A stretch of DNA of 64,000 nucleotides, from contig WHUX01000115.1 in assembly GCA_015179025.1 (NCBI GenBank), positions 1-64,000 on the forward strand, read 5' to 3'. The notes under the pieces are model-generated. The model was not told the DNA's origin, ran no database searches, and saw only the letters and a list, made by a program, of their open reading frames with translations. The DNA is from Terfezia claveryi. Taxonomy: Eukaryota; Ascomycota; Pezizomycetes; Pezizales; Pezizaceae. Positions 1-12,316 of this stretch are shown here, piece by piece (positions within the stretch are counted from its first letter, which is position 1; each line of letters opens with the position of its first letter). Made by a program: the position numbers and the translations under genes.

Positions 1-3000
1 TTGTCCATTTGAAGGATCCAGCCTTCTAGATATATTTAGTCTTCCTTGAATTTGTTCAGAAATAGTACCTTTTCTACAACTTATACTAGCAGCATTGGTG
101 GTATTAGTAGTTATAGTGGAATAAGATCTCTTAGTAGAGATGCAGGTAGAACTATTGGTGGAGGTAGTAGAGGTGGATTACCTACTACTTGCTCTAATCA
201 GTGTGTAAGGCTATTATAAGGGGGAATAGGTCATGGTGCTAGAACTTATTCTTCTAGCTGTAATAGTTAATTCTCTATTCCATCAAATCAGTTTTCTATT
301 GCTATAAATCATTGGTCATAATAGAGATAGTATTGTTTGGCTTGGTTTCTTAGTTATTCAATATTATAGTGAATAGTATGAAATTTATCGGCTTGAGTAC
401 TTTATGCTTTGAAGATTAAATCCTGTTTTTGAGTGAGTGTAGTATTAGTATTATTAGATAACTTAGTCTGTCTAGTAGCAGCAGCATTTTTAGTATTCTG
501 AATATCAACAGCTGTTTACTAGATAAATATAGTATTTTGCTATTATACAGCCTAAAGTTTATAAACTTCTTATAAGGCTACTTCTTTCTTTTCCTCTAGC
601 TGTTTGAGGAGCTTCATAGTTGTGGAGGAATTTAGTACTAGTGTTCAATAATAGAATACTAGCTACTTGCCCTTCTCTAATAGTCCAGGCTATGTAGAAC
701 TCAAGAATAGTAGTGGTAGCACTAATAGTATAACTAATTGGATAATAGGTTCTTCTAAAGAGGTAGATATGGATATTGGTGGTCTAATTTGGCAAGGTCC
801 TCATGTATCTTGTAGTGGGAGTAAGCTCTAAATAGATGAATATTGGTGCTGAATAAATTCTTTAGCTTGTTGTTAGGCTCATACAATACTATTATTATTA
901 TTATCAGCCATATGGTCATTAGATTCAGTACCAAGTAGTCTTCTAAGTATAGATATATTGATGTTGGAGATAATGTCTATAAAGTATTATAGACAAGTAG
1001 TGTAATGTTACAGGCAGGCTGTAACTATAAATATACAAGTTGGCAGAAAAGTATAAAGAAGTTATTAGTAATAACTACAAGTATAAATGTAGTGACAACT
1101 CAAGTATAAGGCAGACTCAATAAAAGTAAAGCTAGATGAGATTTAGAACACTACTTGGGTCTTATTGTATTAACTATATAAAAGTAGTGGATTATATAGA
1201 AGCTTAGATCTAATAATGAATAATTACATTTGGACAATACTTCTTATAACAGCTTAGTAGCACTAGCATTAGGTTGTTATCTAATTGGAAAGATGCTTCC
1301 TAATTAGGAACATTGCAGTCTAATATATATTGATTAAGCAGATTGAACTACAATGCTTCACAGTCAGGCTGTCATATAGGAGCTAACTTGAATACATCTA
1401 ATAATGATATATAAATGACATACAAAATAGAATATAATGGAAATGAGAAGTAAGATATATGTATGAGATCTAATATCAGAGGCTATATACTTTAATATGC
1501 TAATTTTTTTATTTGCACTACCCTATCTATATAGTTGATCAGGCCATATTAGTTAGTATTATAGTAAAGTATTGGTATTAGCTCTCGAAGAGTTAGGTCT
1601 CTTACTTAAGGTTTAACAAAAAGTACCAAGTATTTTATAGAGAGTTTTGAACTATTCATAGCTTGCTTGTTTTAGAACATAAAGGGCTTTATTAAACTTC
1701 TAGTACTCAACCTCTTCTTCTTCATTTATATCTATAATATAGACATCATGTTTAAGGAGGACTTGTTGGTATATAGCTATAACATCCTATTAGCAGATTG
1801 CCTACTTGATAGAGGGCAATGACTAGAAGGATTTTGAATATTTCAGAGCATATTATTTATATATAAGTTTTATTATAGTTGATACCTGCTTCTTGAGTGA
1901 ACCCTCTTCTAACCTTGTAAGCTTTATATTTTTCAATACTTCTATCTACTTTTCTTTTGACTAGGTATACCTATTTGGTATTAACAATCTATGTCCCTTT
2001 GGGGATTTTGGATTTATCAATTTTGATGTATACCCTATATCGATTCAATTGTTCTTATTCTTTAACTCGAGCTTTAGCTCATTTTAAGGCTTGTAGAGAG
2101 CTACAAGTTTACTTATTGGTTGAGGGATCTAAATCAGCTCCTACTATGAATATCTTTCTCCAAACTGGCTGTTACTCTAATTTTCTGTACTAACCTTTCT
2201 AAGCTTCTTTATTAGAAGTAGTACCATAGACTAGAGAACTAGTATTGGTGATTTTAGGTCTTTCAAAAGATCTTTGCATTTCCAATTCTAGAGAGTATTA
2301 TCTTTCTCTTCACTAGAAGCTTCATCTAGAGATTCTAAGCTACTAGTTTCTAAATTTTTTATAGAAACTAGCTGAAGGGCAAGCTTTACTTGGCTAGTGT
2401 CTGTTTGTACTTTATAGCTTTTGAAGCTTTCTGTATAGCTAATTATATTAGCTTTATAACTCTTTAGAGAGAGCTTATTAGAGATATCGTAATTAAAATA
2501 GAGGACTCATTATCTAAATAGTCTTAGTTTTGTTTACTTGGTTTCTGAATTCTTTTTAAGCATGATTTTGATGAGGGTTTTTCCTTGAAAAGTTTTATAG
2601 GGAATCTGATTCTTTGTATAAGCTGCCTAACTCGAAGCTTTATCTTATAAGTCTTTAGGTAAAGCTAATCCTATAAAAGTAGTCATAGTAAAGATTATTT
2701 AGTTTACTTGTTTAATTATAGTATTTATTTTGCTATGCTTCAAGATAGTATCTTTAGAGGCTATAGCTCATTGCTTTAGTTCTTTTTGAAGCTCATTATT
2801 ATGGAATTCTCCTCTCTAATCTACTTGAATTTGACTAACTTATAGGTTTATAGCTACTTCTAGTTTATTGATTATTTTGATTAATACTTTTCTAGTTTTA
2901 CTTTTCTTTCAAAGGAGTTGTACAGCTATATACTAGCTGAAGTCATCCATAATTACTAGTAGATATTGGTATTGTTTGCTAGGTATAGGAGATTCAATTG

Positions 3001-3113
3001 GCTCGACAAGGTCTGTATAGACCTATTTTAGCAGTCAGTTTGTCCTGATCTGTAGATCTTTGGGCTGCTTAGATATAGCTAGTTTAGTGGCCTTTCCTTA
3101 TTCACATACCTTG
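1..3113 (-). pseudogene. Degenerate Ty1/Copia retrotransposon, integrase and reverse transcriptase part
   Basis: This AT-rich, stop-filled stretch is the 3' half of a Copia polyprotein read on the minus strand. Near 2940-3020 the minus strand encodes a recognisable Copia integrase core (...LLVIMDDFS...), followed leftwards by KAxLI-type residues. Near 1620-1740 it encodes the RVT_2 signature (KALYVLKQAS, normally KALYGLKQAP). Reading frames are broken by many TAG, TAA and TGA codons, and TpA steps are visibly over-represented, as expected after RIP. The rest of the same element continues at 5823, because a younger LTR element was inserted between. I did not locate its own LTRs, and the left end runs off the window. 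The family call is fairly sure; the limits are not. Confidence 0.7.
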
Positions 3114-3422
3114 TGTTAGGGGCGAGCTAGGTGATCAAGGCAATATTGTCGGAATACAGGTATTTGGAGGGTTATTAGTGAAGTAAAGGCAAGATCACAT
3201 AACTCAGGCCTAACTGCACATACAGGTGCGAGGTGAACTTAGAACTGGTCTTTGAACTTAGAACTTAGAACATTGTTCGAAGAGCCAAAAGCTAGATACA
3301 GGAAGTGGGCACATATATAGGAAGCGGGATTCGTCAGGCCTCCAATCCATCGAATTGCAACATATCACCTGACCCATGACGATTCGCATACCCCCTACCC
3401 CTATCTGCCTTGTACCGTAACA
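3114..3422. repeat. Left LTR of the non-autonomous element
   Basis: 309 bp copy starting TGTTAGGGGCGAG and ending ACCGTAACA. It is the same length as its partner at 5509-5817 and directly preceded by the CCTTG duplication. Confidence 0.88.
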
Positions 3423-4138
3423 GTACTTCCCCTTTCCAAGAGGTTGTCCCGACCGACTAACTTTACCACCCTGCTTATCAATGGAATTTTCGAAGAGAGT
3501 ACATGTATGAGAACACATTCAGAGGTTACACACTTCCTTGTGCCAATACCCGTCCATTTCGGATGCATTACCCACATCTGTATGGTTGATCAGGCCATAA
3601 CAGTTAGCAGCCATAATTAGGTATTGGGATATTCCCTATCGAGGGTAGGCCTCTTACCTGAGCTGTAATATTACTCCCTATTCCGAGGCAGCTGTCCTCA
3701 GCTGAATACAAGTCCTTCCGACCAGAGAAGACAAGTATTAGTAACAACTCAGGTAACTATGGTGGCTAAGCACTGACTATGCAGGCAGATACCTCTATCC
3801 CATTTAAGGGTACTACAAGACCGGTGTGCCTACACATACATGCCATGGCCATTAAAAACCAAACCTCTCGCCAAAAAACCCATAGGGAAAAGGCGACAAG
3901 TAGGACGGTAAAAGGTACCATGTCTTCATCCATTGACAAACTTGACATAGGTTTGAACCTCAGACGTATGCTTTCCCAACTGTCCAACCCGACTTGCCTG
4001 TGCAAGGAGGGGTCTTGTTCATTTGTGCGCTCGTGGCACTCGTTTGGGTCTTCAGCGCTCGCAGCGCTGGCTTGAGTCAAGGAGGTCTTTGAGCTTCGAG
4101 GTCGAACGGGGTCTTTAACCAAGACGGAGGTCTTCACC

Positions 4139-4395
4139 CAACATAGGGTCCTTCAACCAAAGCAGGGGCCACCCAACATAGGGTCCTTCAACCAAAGCAG
4201 AGGTCTTTACCCAACATAGGGTCCTGCAACCAAAGCAGGAGTCTTCACCCAATATAGGGTCCTTCAACCAAAGCTGGGGTCTTTACCCAATATAGGGTCC
4301 TTCAACTAAAGCGGGGGTCTTCACCCAACATAGGGTCCTTCAACCAAGGTGGGGCCTTCAACCAAGGCGGGGGTCTTCGAGCTTTCGGAGCTCGA
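4139..4395. repeat. Tandem repeat, unit about 40 bp
   Basis: About six imperfect units carry the core CAACATAGGGTCCTTCAACC followed by AAAGCAGGGGTCTT. They lie inside the non-autonomous LTR element and code for nothing recognisable. Confidence 0.8.
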
Positions 4396-4639
4396 ACAGG
4401 GTCTTTAAGAGCTCGATAGCTCAGAAAAAATTTTGTTGGCATTTGCCACTTAAGGCGAGGGCTTATCTAAGTTGTAGTGCTATATCCAGCCTGTACTAGG
4501 CTTCCCATGCCAACATCTGGTAGCTGTTTGGCATAGATATCCACACTAGTACTACTCCCTGTTTTCAATCAGGCATCCCGACTGATAACTCCTCCCTCTG
4601 CAATGCTTCTGGTACAGAGAAAAAAAATAGCCTCGTTTT

Positions 4640-5215
4640 GGGGGGTTTGCTTGCTCGGGGGCTTTGCTCGCTTGGGGGCTTTGCTTGCTCGGGGGCTTTG
4701 CTTGCTCAGGGGCTTTGCTCGCTCGAGGGTATTGACCTGTACTCACTCGGGGGTATTGAGCTTGCTTGCTCGGGGGTCGTGAGCTTTGCTCACTTGGGGG
4801 TATTGAGCTGTGCTCGCTCAGGGGTATTGAGCTTGCTCGTCGGGGGTCTTGAGCTTGCTTGCTTGGGGGTCGTAAGCTTTGCTCACTTGGGGGTATTGAG
4901 CTTTGCTCACTCGGGGGTATTGAGCTGTGCTCGCTCGAAGGTATTGAGCTGTGCTCACTCGAGGGTATTGAGCTTGCTCGCCGGGGGGCTTATAAGCTCG
5001 CTCGCTCATCGGGGGGCTTATAAGCTCGCTCGCTCGTCGGGGGGCTTATCAGCTCGCTCGCTCGTCTGGGGGCTTATAAGCTCGTTAGGGTGCTTATGAG
5101 CTCACTCGCTCGTTGGGGGGCTTATAAGCTCTCTCACTCGTCGGGTGGCTTATAAGCTTGTTGGAATGCTTATAAGATCGTTCACTCGCCGGGGGCCTTA
5201 TAAGCTCGCTTGACT
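4640..5215. repeat. Compound minisatellite of CTCG/GGGG units
   Basis: A long field of short units built from GCTTGCTCGGGGGCTTT and, further right, GGGGGGCTTATAAGCTCGCTC. Unit length changes along the array (roughly 16, 20 and 24 bp). It keeps reading frames open on both strands only because the units are of low complexity. Confidence 0.85.
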
Positions 5216-5508
5216 TCTAGAACATTGAGAATCTCAATATATGTTTAGTATGTCGGCTAAAACAAGCTAATAAGCAAATAGGAGAAGGAAATAATTATTT
5301 TCGACGTCGCTCATATAGCCGAATAATCTAGTGACATAACTTTAGCCATTTTCGAGCTGTCCGACAGTGTGTAGGTAAGGAGGGGTGATTAGACTTGGTG
5401 CAAGTGAAGTTTGCTTCTAGAGTGCTCTAGAAGGGGTTCAGACAAATATAGAGATGGGAGAGGCAAATAGAGCAATATCGCTGGTCCTGGGGGTTAGGAG
5501 TAATGTAA

Positions 5509-5817
5509 TGTTAGGGGCGAGCCGGGTGATCAAGGCAATATTATCAGAATACAGGTATTTGGAGGGTTATTAGCGAAGTAAAGGCAAGATCACATAACTC
5601 GGGCCTAACTGCACATACGGGTACGAGGTGAACTTAGAACTTGTCTTCGAACTTAGAACTTAGAATATTGCTCGAAGAGCCAAAAGCTAGATACAGGAAG
5701 TGGGCATATATATAGGAAGCAGGGTTCGTCAGGCCTCCAATCCATCGAATTGCAACATATCACCTGACCCATGATGATTCGCATACCCCCCACCCCTGTC
5801 TGCCTTGTACCGTAACA
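5509..5817. repeat. Right LTR of the non-autonomous element
   Basis: 309 bp partner of the copy at 3114-3422, with the same TGTTAGG...CGTAACA ends, followed by the CCTTG duplication at 5818-5822. Confidence 0.88.
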
Positions 5818-5822
5818 CCTTG

Positions 5823-7700
5823 CATTAAATCTTCTCTTTCTAATCCTTCCAGTATTTAGGGAAAGTTCTAAAGGTGTTATAGGAAATATGTCCATACCTT
5901 TCATGCAGTCTAATTGTAGCTTCTTTTTTCTTGATTTTCTTTATTCCTACTCTCTTCCAGCTTTTGACTATATTCTTAGGCTTGATCTACATCTTATTAA
6001 TACCTCGATCAATTTTGTAGAGTATTTTTCTTCCTGTTTTTAGCTCTACCTTATCTTTCTTTCCTTGCATAATAATGTTTTCTAGTATTCGAAGGCTGCT
6101 GATAATGCTGCTATATATAAAGTCATATAAATATTGCTTATAGCAGATGTTGTGGCCATTATATCTGAATACTAGAGTTCCTATAGTATAGCAAATAGAC
6201 TCAGTTTGATTGTAGGCAGATACCTTGATATTGAGGTTATATTAGATATTAGTAAGGTAGTTATATTTATTAGTCATATACTAGTAGTAGGTAGCTGCTT
6301 TATTATACTCATAACATCCTTCACGTCCTACTCTAGTTTTCCTAATCCAAATGACTTTAATAGTAACTCCTTCTTTTTTAGATTCTTCATTATCGGAGTT
6401 CTATTTTTTAGCCTTCTTAACTTTTTTCTTTTCACACTTTTTGGTAAAGTACTCGGATTTCATGTAGTTTAGTCCTTTCCATCCTTTGCTGATGTAGTAG
6501 TCATATCTCTTATTATTATCTCCTCTATCTCTTGCTCTTCCTACATCAGTTCTGAAAACAACTAGATTTTCCTTAGATTTATTATTGACTTTTAGTCTTC
6601 ATCCTTTTAGCTTCTATGAGATATATTCCTTAAGCCTTCTAGCTGTGTCATCATATCTATAATCTTTTGCCTAATGTTTGTAACAGTGTTAGAGTAGTAT
6701 AGTAGCAAAAATATGAGGAGAAATTCAGATTTGGCTTAGTCTAATTTTATGAATTTTTAAAGTCCTTCTCCAAACTCATTATCTCCTGCTGTAGTGAGAT
6801 CAGCTCTTTCAATGATCCTGATAAAAGTATTCCAAGTTCGTTCAAAAGCAATGATATTTTCCTCTATCAACTAGGTCTTATCATCAAATTATATTTTTGA
6901 TATACTATTTAGTAAAAAATAGAATTCTATGAAGGTTTTTCCTTTATAGGCCTTTTATAATTCTTTTATGCTTCTTTTGCTAACTCTATACTACCTATTC
7001 TCACTCACATATTATACTTGCAGTTTTTCTAAATTATTAATAAGGCTACTACATTTATATCTTTCCAGGTCCTCTTTGCTTTAAGAGTCACTATTTCTTC
7101 TAGCTTTTCATATATTCTTATAACTACATCCTATACTCTTTTTTCTTCTACTAGTATAAGATCTAGGTAATTCTCAATTACCATTACCTATTCTAGATAT
7201 GTAGTAGGTTCTAATAGCTTGGTGTCTAAAGTTAGGATTTTTCTAGAGGAGTCGGACATTTTTACTAGTAGAAGTGGTATTGGTGAATCTGATGGAGGTA
7301 GTGGAGTTCTTGCTCTTTATCTTCATCCTCTCTGAACTTAGATATTAGCTGGAAAATCTTGATATTAAATTTCATATTCTAACTTAGATTTTGGGGCTGG
7401 TCCAGCTAGGCTACTGCTTATTTAAATAAGTATGGAAAAGATCAAATTAAAGTTTATTAGCTTATCCTCATACTGGATTCTTTTATCTAGTAGAAATGCT
7501 TCTGCTTCTTGAGTATTAAGGTCGATTAAGAAGTTTCTAAGCTCTTAAAAGTTTTTTTCTTCTTCTTGTATTTCTTTTATTACTTGCTTGCTTAGTAGCT
7601 CTTCACATATTCTTAGTAGTCCAAATCTCTTGATAGTTAGATCATAATGGTATTTGCATAATCTAAGGTATCTTTGAGTTTCAACTAGATCTTATTCATA
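5823..7700 (-). pseudogene. Degenerate Ty1/Copia retrotransposon, gag to pre-integrase part
   Basis: This is the 5' half of the Copia relic on the minus strand. A gag-like start is visible at 7259 (MSDSSRKILTLDTKLLEP, then a YLEWVMVIENYLDL segment). Near 5850-5910 the minus strand shows a GAG-pre-integrase-like RYGHISYNTFRTFPKYW segment, which leads directly into the integrase found left of 3114 once the inserted element is removed. It is full of stops and strongly TpA-rich. From about 7260 to 7700 no coding is visible; this may be the leader or an unrecognised LTR. Confidence 0.65.
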
Positions 7701-8008
7701 GATCTTTCTTAACCTTTACTCTTGGCACACTAGAAGCGACCAATTACCGAGAATCGACTACTGTCTAAGACATACAGCTTGACCGACCTCGTCAGCCTCT
7801 CCGCAGACCCAATACCCCCACCTTATCAGTATAATGGTCTTAACTAGTATCAATCGAATCACCAAGTCTCTAGCAACATTAACAATACTCCGCGATTACA
7901 AGCATGCCAAAATATATGAAGCAGCAGCTGCAGGAAGCAATCAAGCATGCAAAACAAGAGCCAGATGCACCTATGCTATGGATTGTAGATTTATATGGGG
8001 TAGACCAC
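7701..8008 (+). pseudogene. Pogo/Fot1 transposase, N-terminal fragment (piece 1 of 3)
   Basis: From an ATG at 7904 the plus strand reads MPKYMKQQLQEAIKHAKQEP and continues ...MLWIVDLYGVDH up to 8008. This fits the first helix-turn-helix (pipsqueak/Tc5 type) of pogo-like transposases. The frame is cut here by a solo LTR and resumes at 8471. Upstream of 7904 I see no further exon. The element's terminal inverted repeat was not identified. Confidence 0.65.
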
Positions 8009-8470
8009 TGTCATAACCATGTTTTTAGTCTTGATTTGACACTCAAATAGGCTTGTTTGGGTGTCGTCAATAGGTGATTGTTATCTTAGCTTCCGAGATA
8101 GGAATCTCGGGAAGCTTATTCCTTCCATGGCCTTGGCCTGGAATCATGTATATATATCTTCATTTCTTCGCCCTCTCGTTGGATCCCCATCCAATGTCTT
8201 GTATATCCAATACAGGACCTTGCCTCTCCCAACGCTTGTGCACCTCCCTTGTGCACCCCCTTTATCTCGTGAACAGCTCTGCAGCACAGCTGCCCCCCTC
8301 CGACATACGCGGCAACTGCCTCCGCGTGTCTCGTGCCCCTTGCCCTCTGTCTCTCTTGCCTCTTGCCCTTGCCCCCGTCACACACGTAGTGTTCCTATGT
8401 GTGTGTTATCCTAGCCTTGTTCTTGCCCTGGCATACCCTTGGTCGCCTTGTCCCCTGAGCCCCCGTTACA
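8009..8470 (+). repeat. Solo LTR, diverged relative of the E-family LTRs
   Basis: It starts TGTCATAACC and ends CCCGTTACA, matching the TGTCACAACC...CGTTACA ends of the E-family LTRs. It shares with them the CCGAGATAGG/CTCGGG hairpin, the TATATATA box, the GGATCCCCATCC hairpin and the GCACCTCCCTTGTGCAC hairpin. It lacks the GAGAGTCGGACGG palindrome and the 7-mer array. The flanks ACCAC and ACTGC look like a 5 bp target duplication with two transitions. Taking out the LTR and one flank copy restores the pogo frame. Confidence 0.8.
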
Positions 8471-8795
8471 ACTGCCAGACATTACGCCGGAGGGTGCTAG
8501 AGACACAGCAGGAGCAGTTTATAGTACATCAGGACCAGCAACTCTTCTCTATAGGTAATGAGAAAACAATCGCAGGCTATGCTAGTATCATGGCAGATGC
8601 GGGATTTCCACTTGGGCCTGAGCTTTTGCAGCAAATTGCCTAAGGAATTGTTAATAAGAGGAAGATAACCCAGCATAGCCCCTCATGTGCATCCTCTGCT
8701 AGCTGCCCTTCTACTAGTAATCCTTCTACCTCTAGCAGCTCTTCCGCCGCCTTTGGTAACCCTTCCAGCTCTATAAATACCCCTATCCATATCGT
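8471..8795 (+). pseudogene. Pogo/Fot1 transposase, CENP-B-type helix-turn-helix fragment (piece 2 of 3)
   Basis: The plus strand from 8473 reads CQTLRRRVLETQQEQF, then ...IMADAGFPLGPELLQQIA, a typical pogo/CENP-B DNA-binding region, followed by a Ser/Pro-rich linker. One in-frame TAA (8641-8643) interrupts it. At 8795 the frame is cut by the Gy1 retrotransposon and resumes at 30685 (PIHIV then DVSWVDRFLNR). With Gy1 and one flank copy removed, the frame is continuous. Confidence 0.75.
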
Positions 8796-9575
8796 TATGG
8801 AGGGAATGGTTATTTTTTTGGTTTTTTTTGGTTTTTATTTATCTTTTATTTATTTTAACATTCTGAGAGTCGAACAGGATTTGGTATGACTCTCAGATTA
8901 CCACGCAGCTCGATTACCTTTGATTTAGTTTAGCGGAGAATTGATTTAGGGGATATATCAGGCTATATTGTTAGACTTCTAAAGACCCTAAACAACGCAA
9001 ATGAAGTCATTGGCAAAAGCGAAAATCGGTTGAGATTACCCTGTAAGTAAAAAGTTTTCAAATGATTATGAGAGTCGAACAGTTTTTGGTATGACTCTCG
9101 GATTGATGATAAGAGTTGCTATTTTTATCGAAAGGTGAAAGAATTAGTTTTTGTCGACTAAAGTTAAAACTGTTGAAGTGTTGGGATGATGTTGGATATC
9201 GGTAATGGATGTCACAAAAAAGATCGATTAAATAGCACGAGGGAACAGAGTAACGCGTGTGATAAGGGCCTAAGTAAGGCAGCAGATTAGTTTATATGTG
9301 AGAGTTTTTAAAGATAAAAGAGGTGGAAAATTGTGGTGATAAAGATAGGCATGCAGATATAGATACGTGTACAGCAGCGTAGCAGTTAGCAGTTTATTAG
9401 CAGAGAACGTGTATTGTTCTCCGTACGTATTTAGGCTGTGCATTGAAGACAGTATCATATGAATTGAATGAAATCACCTTCTACTATTACTCTCCTTATT
9501 TTCGTTGTCTATAGTTGCTCTCACCAATCAGTCACAAAGTGTATGTTCCTCTGTTAGGAGAGAAGTGCCTCTATA
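8796..9575 (+). repeat. Gy1 5' LTR
   Basis: 780 bp, the same length as the copy at 29905-30684. It holds two palindromic motifs of the form GAGAGTC..N..GACTCTC, at 8863-8896 and 9070-9099. The sequence after 9575 (TTTTGGTCCCTTCGACCG) is the place for a primer-binding site, but I cannot match it to a specific tRNA. Confidence 0.88.
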
Positions 9576-10083
9576 TTTTTGGTCCCTTCGACCGAAGAGT
9601 TCGGACAACGATTTGGAAAATGGTGGTAGGTATGATGAAATCGGCAAAGCATCAGAATGAAGGCGATATGATATCACGAATAGAGATACGGATATCACTG
9701 TTACTTTTATCTAGCTTCGGATATACTTTTTATGATGAACTATGGAGTATGTGTACCTGGACGCTAAAGGGTATGCCATGGGATATCATATTTTGGATGA
9801 TGATTGGTTTTCAGTCTGCTCAGGTATATAATAACCTGAGTTCGCCCTGGATAAAATCATCAACAGCAGCATTCGTGGATACAGCAATTCGAATAGTAGC
9901 TTCTACGCTATCGAATACGCAAAGACCTTCGACAGATAAGGACTTATCACAGAATCAAAGAACATTTCGACAATTGTTATTTGATCTCGGGTTCAAGTTC
10001 TTCTTATTTTTGTTCGAAGAACAACTTCGGGGAAACCCACACAACACAACACAAAATATATCACACAATTCGGCAGAAAGATA

Positions 10084-11017
10084 TATGACAATGGCATCTG
10101 GTTCAGGTTCTAGATCGGGATCTAGTTTAGGAGACACAGAATCAGGAGGAAAAAATCAGACTATAAAGGCAAACCGTGGACCTTATACCTTCTTACCCTT
10201 GCCCGGACAGATTGGGGCACCTCTGTTCGACGGTACCAATGTCTTGAGATTTGTGGAAACTGGGAAAACTTGACTGCAAATGGACGGATGAGGAAAGGAT
10301 TATTCGACTAGTTTCTTACTGTGAACCTGTGGTTGGGAAGTATCTTAAATCCTATGCAACATATGAAACCCTGAATTGGAAGGATTTTCGAACCGCAATG
10401 CTCAAGGATTTCAAGGAAAGTGACACAGAAATGCAAAAGTATACTCAGAAGTACTTGCATAAGCTGATTGCGAACTTGAAAAAGAAGACGAAACCAAGTG
10501 CGGGGATTATCGAGCGTTTATTATGGAATTTAGTGACAAATCCGAGGTTCTGGTCAAGGAAGAAAGATTGGCAAAGATTAGCAGAATTCGGTTATTCTTG
10601 ACGGCTTTCCCAGTTAAAGCAGGAGATCAAATTCTGAAGAAGAATGACATGCTCTTAAGTGAACCAGACTCATGCAGGGAACGATGGAATGATGTTAAGG
10701 AAGCGGCAATTGCGTGGTTAGATAGTCGTAGATCCCAGATGAGAAAGCTACTTCGAGAAGAAGCCGAAGATCCAGCAGACGAGGATGATGATACTCCAGT
10801 AATGAAGATCTTGAAAAAGGAGAATAATGCAAAGAAGGAAAAGGAAAAAGCCCCGAAAAAACAAGAGATTCCTGACCCAATGGACGAAATCATTCAACAA
10901 CTAAAGGACTTGAAAATACAGAATACCGAGCTTAAGAAAATAGTGGGCACTGGTACGACACCGCCTCAGCAGCTTTTCAACCCAAATCAATACGGCGTAG
11001 AAGCTATCACAGAATAA
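10084..11017 (+). pseudogene. Gy1 gag (capsid region), frameshifted
   Basis: The likely start is the ATG at 10084 (MTMASGSGSRSGSSL...). The frame moves at about 10250, where FVET is followed by a WENLT-like segment in another frame. It moves again near 10500, leading into a Lys/Glu-rich region that ends at 11017 (...NQYGVEAITE). The middle part (LVSYCEPVVGKYLKSYATYE) looks like a gypsy capsid domain. At least two indels prevent translation as one protein. Confidence 0.55.
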
Positions 11018-11240
11018 CTCGCTTTTCGATAGACCTAGAGGATGCTACTGGTGTGGAGGGCAACACAGAAGAGAAGAATGCAAAGTCTCAAGAAGGCCAT
11101 CGAACGAGGAGAAGTGCACTTCAAGGGATATACTTGTTTTGGGGGATTCAGAAACGTCAATGAACACCGAGTACCATTTCCAACACAGGACGAAGATGGG
11201 CAAGTGACTGAATGCAAAAAGAATGGGTTGAAAAGGCCAT
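11018..11240 (+). pseudogene. Gy1 gag zinc-knuckle region
   Basis: From about 11042 the plus strand encodes CYWCGGQHRREEC, a CCHC zinc knuckle with spacing C-x2-C-x3-H-x4-C; the usual retroviral spacing has x4 before His. It lies just after the gag body and before the protease, which is the expected place for a nucleocapsid knuckle. The surrounding frame is broken. Confidence 0.5.
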
Positions 11241-11294
11241 GAAGACAAAGGAGTCGAAAATGAGGAAATAAGTTCGACTTTAAGTGTCATTACT

Positions 11295-12316
11295 TTGGAT
11301 TTTCCTGCGAAAAAAACGATTGCTGCAGATTGCAGTGAAACGATGATGATGCACGACCAACCTGTGATCGTCAAGAAAGCTAAACCCGAGTCTGAAACCA
11401 TGAGCCAGGGACTTCTTAAGAAAGATGTTCATGAAAAGATGAAGTTTTGGAAGCCTAAAGAAGTCCAGAAACCTGAGCCACCTAAGGAAGAACTGTCAAT
11501 GGAAGATAAGATCATGCAGAATATTGAAGAACTCCAGATCTGCGGTCTCAGCCTGAGGAACCTACAAAAAAGACAAAGAAGAAGACTCAGGAAGAAGAAG
11601 AGTTAAAGATAGTACCAAACTGGGTAAAAATGTATGAGAACGTGGATTTGGACAAGCTCACATATAAGTTGATGAGTGGAGAAGGTCTAAATATGGAGGA
11701 AATTTTAGCGACTGCGGGAACTGAACATGTACAAAGGTGCACTGGGATCAAGTGTGTGCCGAAGATCAATGAAATTCAGCAAAGACTCGAACAAAACATA
11801 CACGCAGTTGTGAACAGAGTTTTTAGGCAAGAAGCAGATCGGGAACTGTATGCAGCAGCATGTCCTACATGCATAGCTATCCTAAATGACAAAGATCGAG
11901 AAGCACTCGAGATGCTTATTGATGGAGGTTCTGAACTCAATATTGTGCACGAAGATATTGTCTGAGAATATAATATTCCCATGGATGTTAAGGTCAATTG
12001 GTTGGTAGGAGGAGCAACAGGACATAGTATACGAGTACTAGGAGTTTGTCATAAGGTCACAGTCACGATAGGAGGAGTTGTTACCTCTGGAAGATTCTTT
12101 GTGATGGAAGATATGACACGTGAAGTGATCTTGGGTGGACCTTGGGTAAGGTCAGTGAGAATGAAGGAAGATAATCAAGATGATGGCAATTGCTATATTA
12201 CGGTTACAGGAACAAATGGAGACGAAGTAATGTTCTGCGCAGTTCCGGCAAATCATGGGAGGAACCGGGATGAAGCAAAGATCAGGTATATTGTGGGAAA
12301 AGAGGACAATCAATGA
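11295..12316 (+). pseudogene. Gy1 protease region
   Basis: The stretch from 11630 leads to EALEMLIDGGSELNIVHEDI, where D-G-G-S-E is the aspartic protease active-site motif (family form D-S/T/G-G). An in-frame TGA at 11963-11965 follows directly, and the same frame resumes with MDVKVNWLVGGATGHSIRV and ends near 12316. The VILGGPWVRSV segment fits the second conserved protease block (hhLGxxWL). It is a retroviral-type protease interrupted by a nonsense change and would have matured Gag-Pol in the particle. Confidence 0.6.

Larger units (their letters stand above)
3114..5817. mobile_element. Non-autonomous LTR retrotransposon (LARD/TRIM-like), nested in Copia
   Basis: Two direct repeats of 309 bp (3114-3422 and 5509-5817) start TGTTAGG and end CGTAACA, so they have the TG..CA termini of LTRs. 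The element is flanked by a perfect 5 bp target duplication CCTTG (3109-3113 and 5818-5822). The 2.1 kb interior encodes no gag, protease, reverse transcriptase or integrase. It consists largely of two tandem-repeat fields. The LTR copies differ by scattered transitions only. Removing the element rejoins the two halves of the Copia relic. I see no convincing primer-binding site. The element would need proteins from another retrotransposon to move. Confidence 0.88.

Noticed and set aside
4638..5099. 153-codon open frame and its antisense counterpart
   Set aside because: Entirely made of minisatellite units inside the non-autonomous LTR element; open only because the units lack stops.
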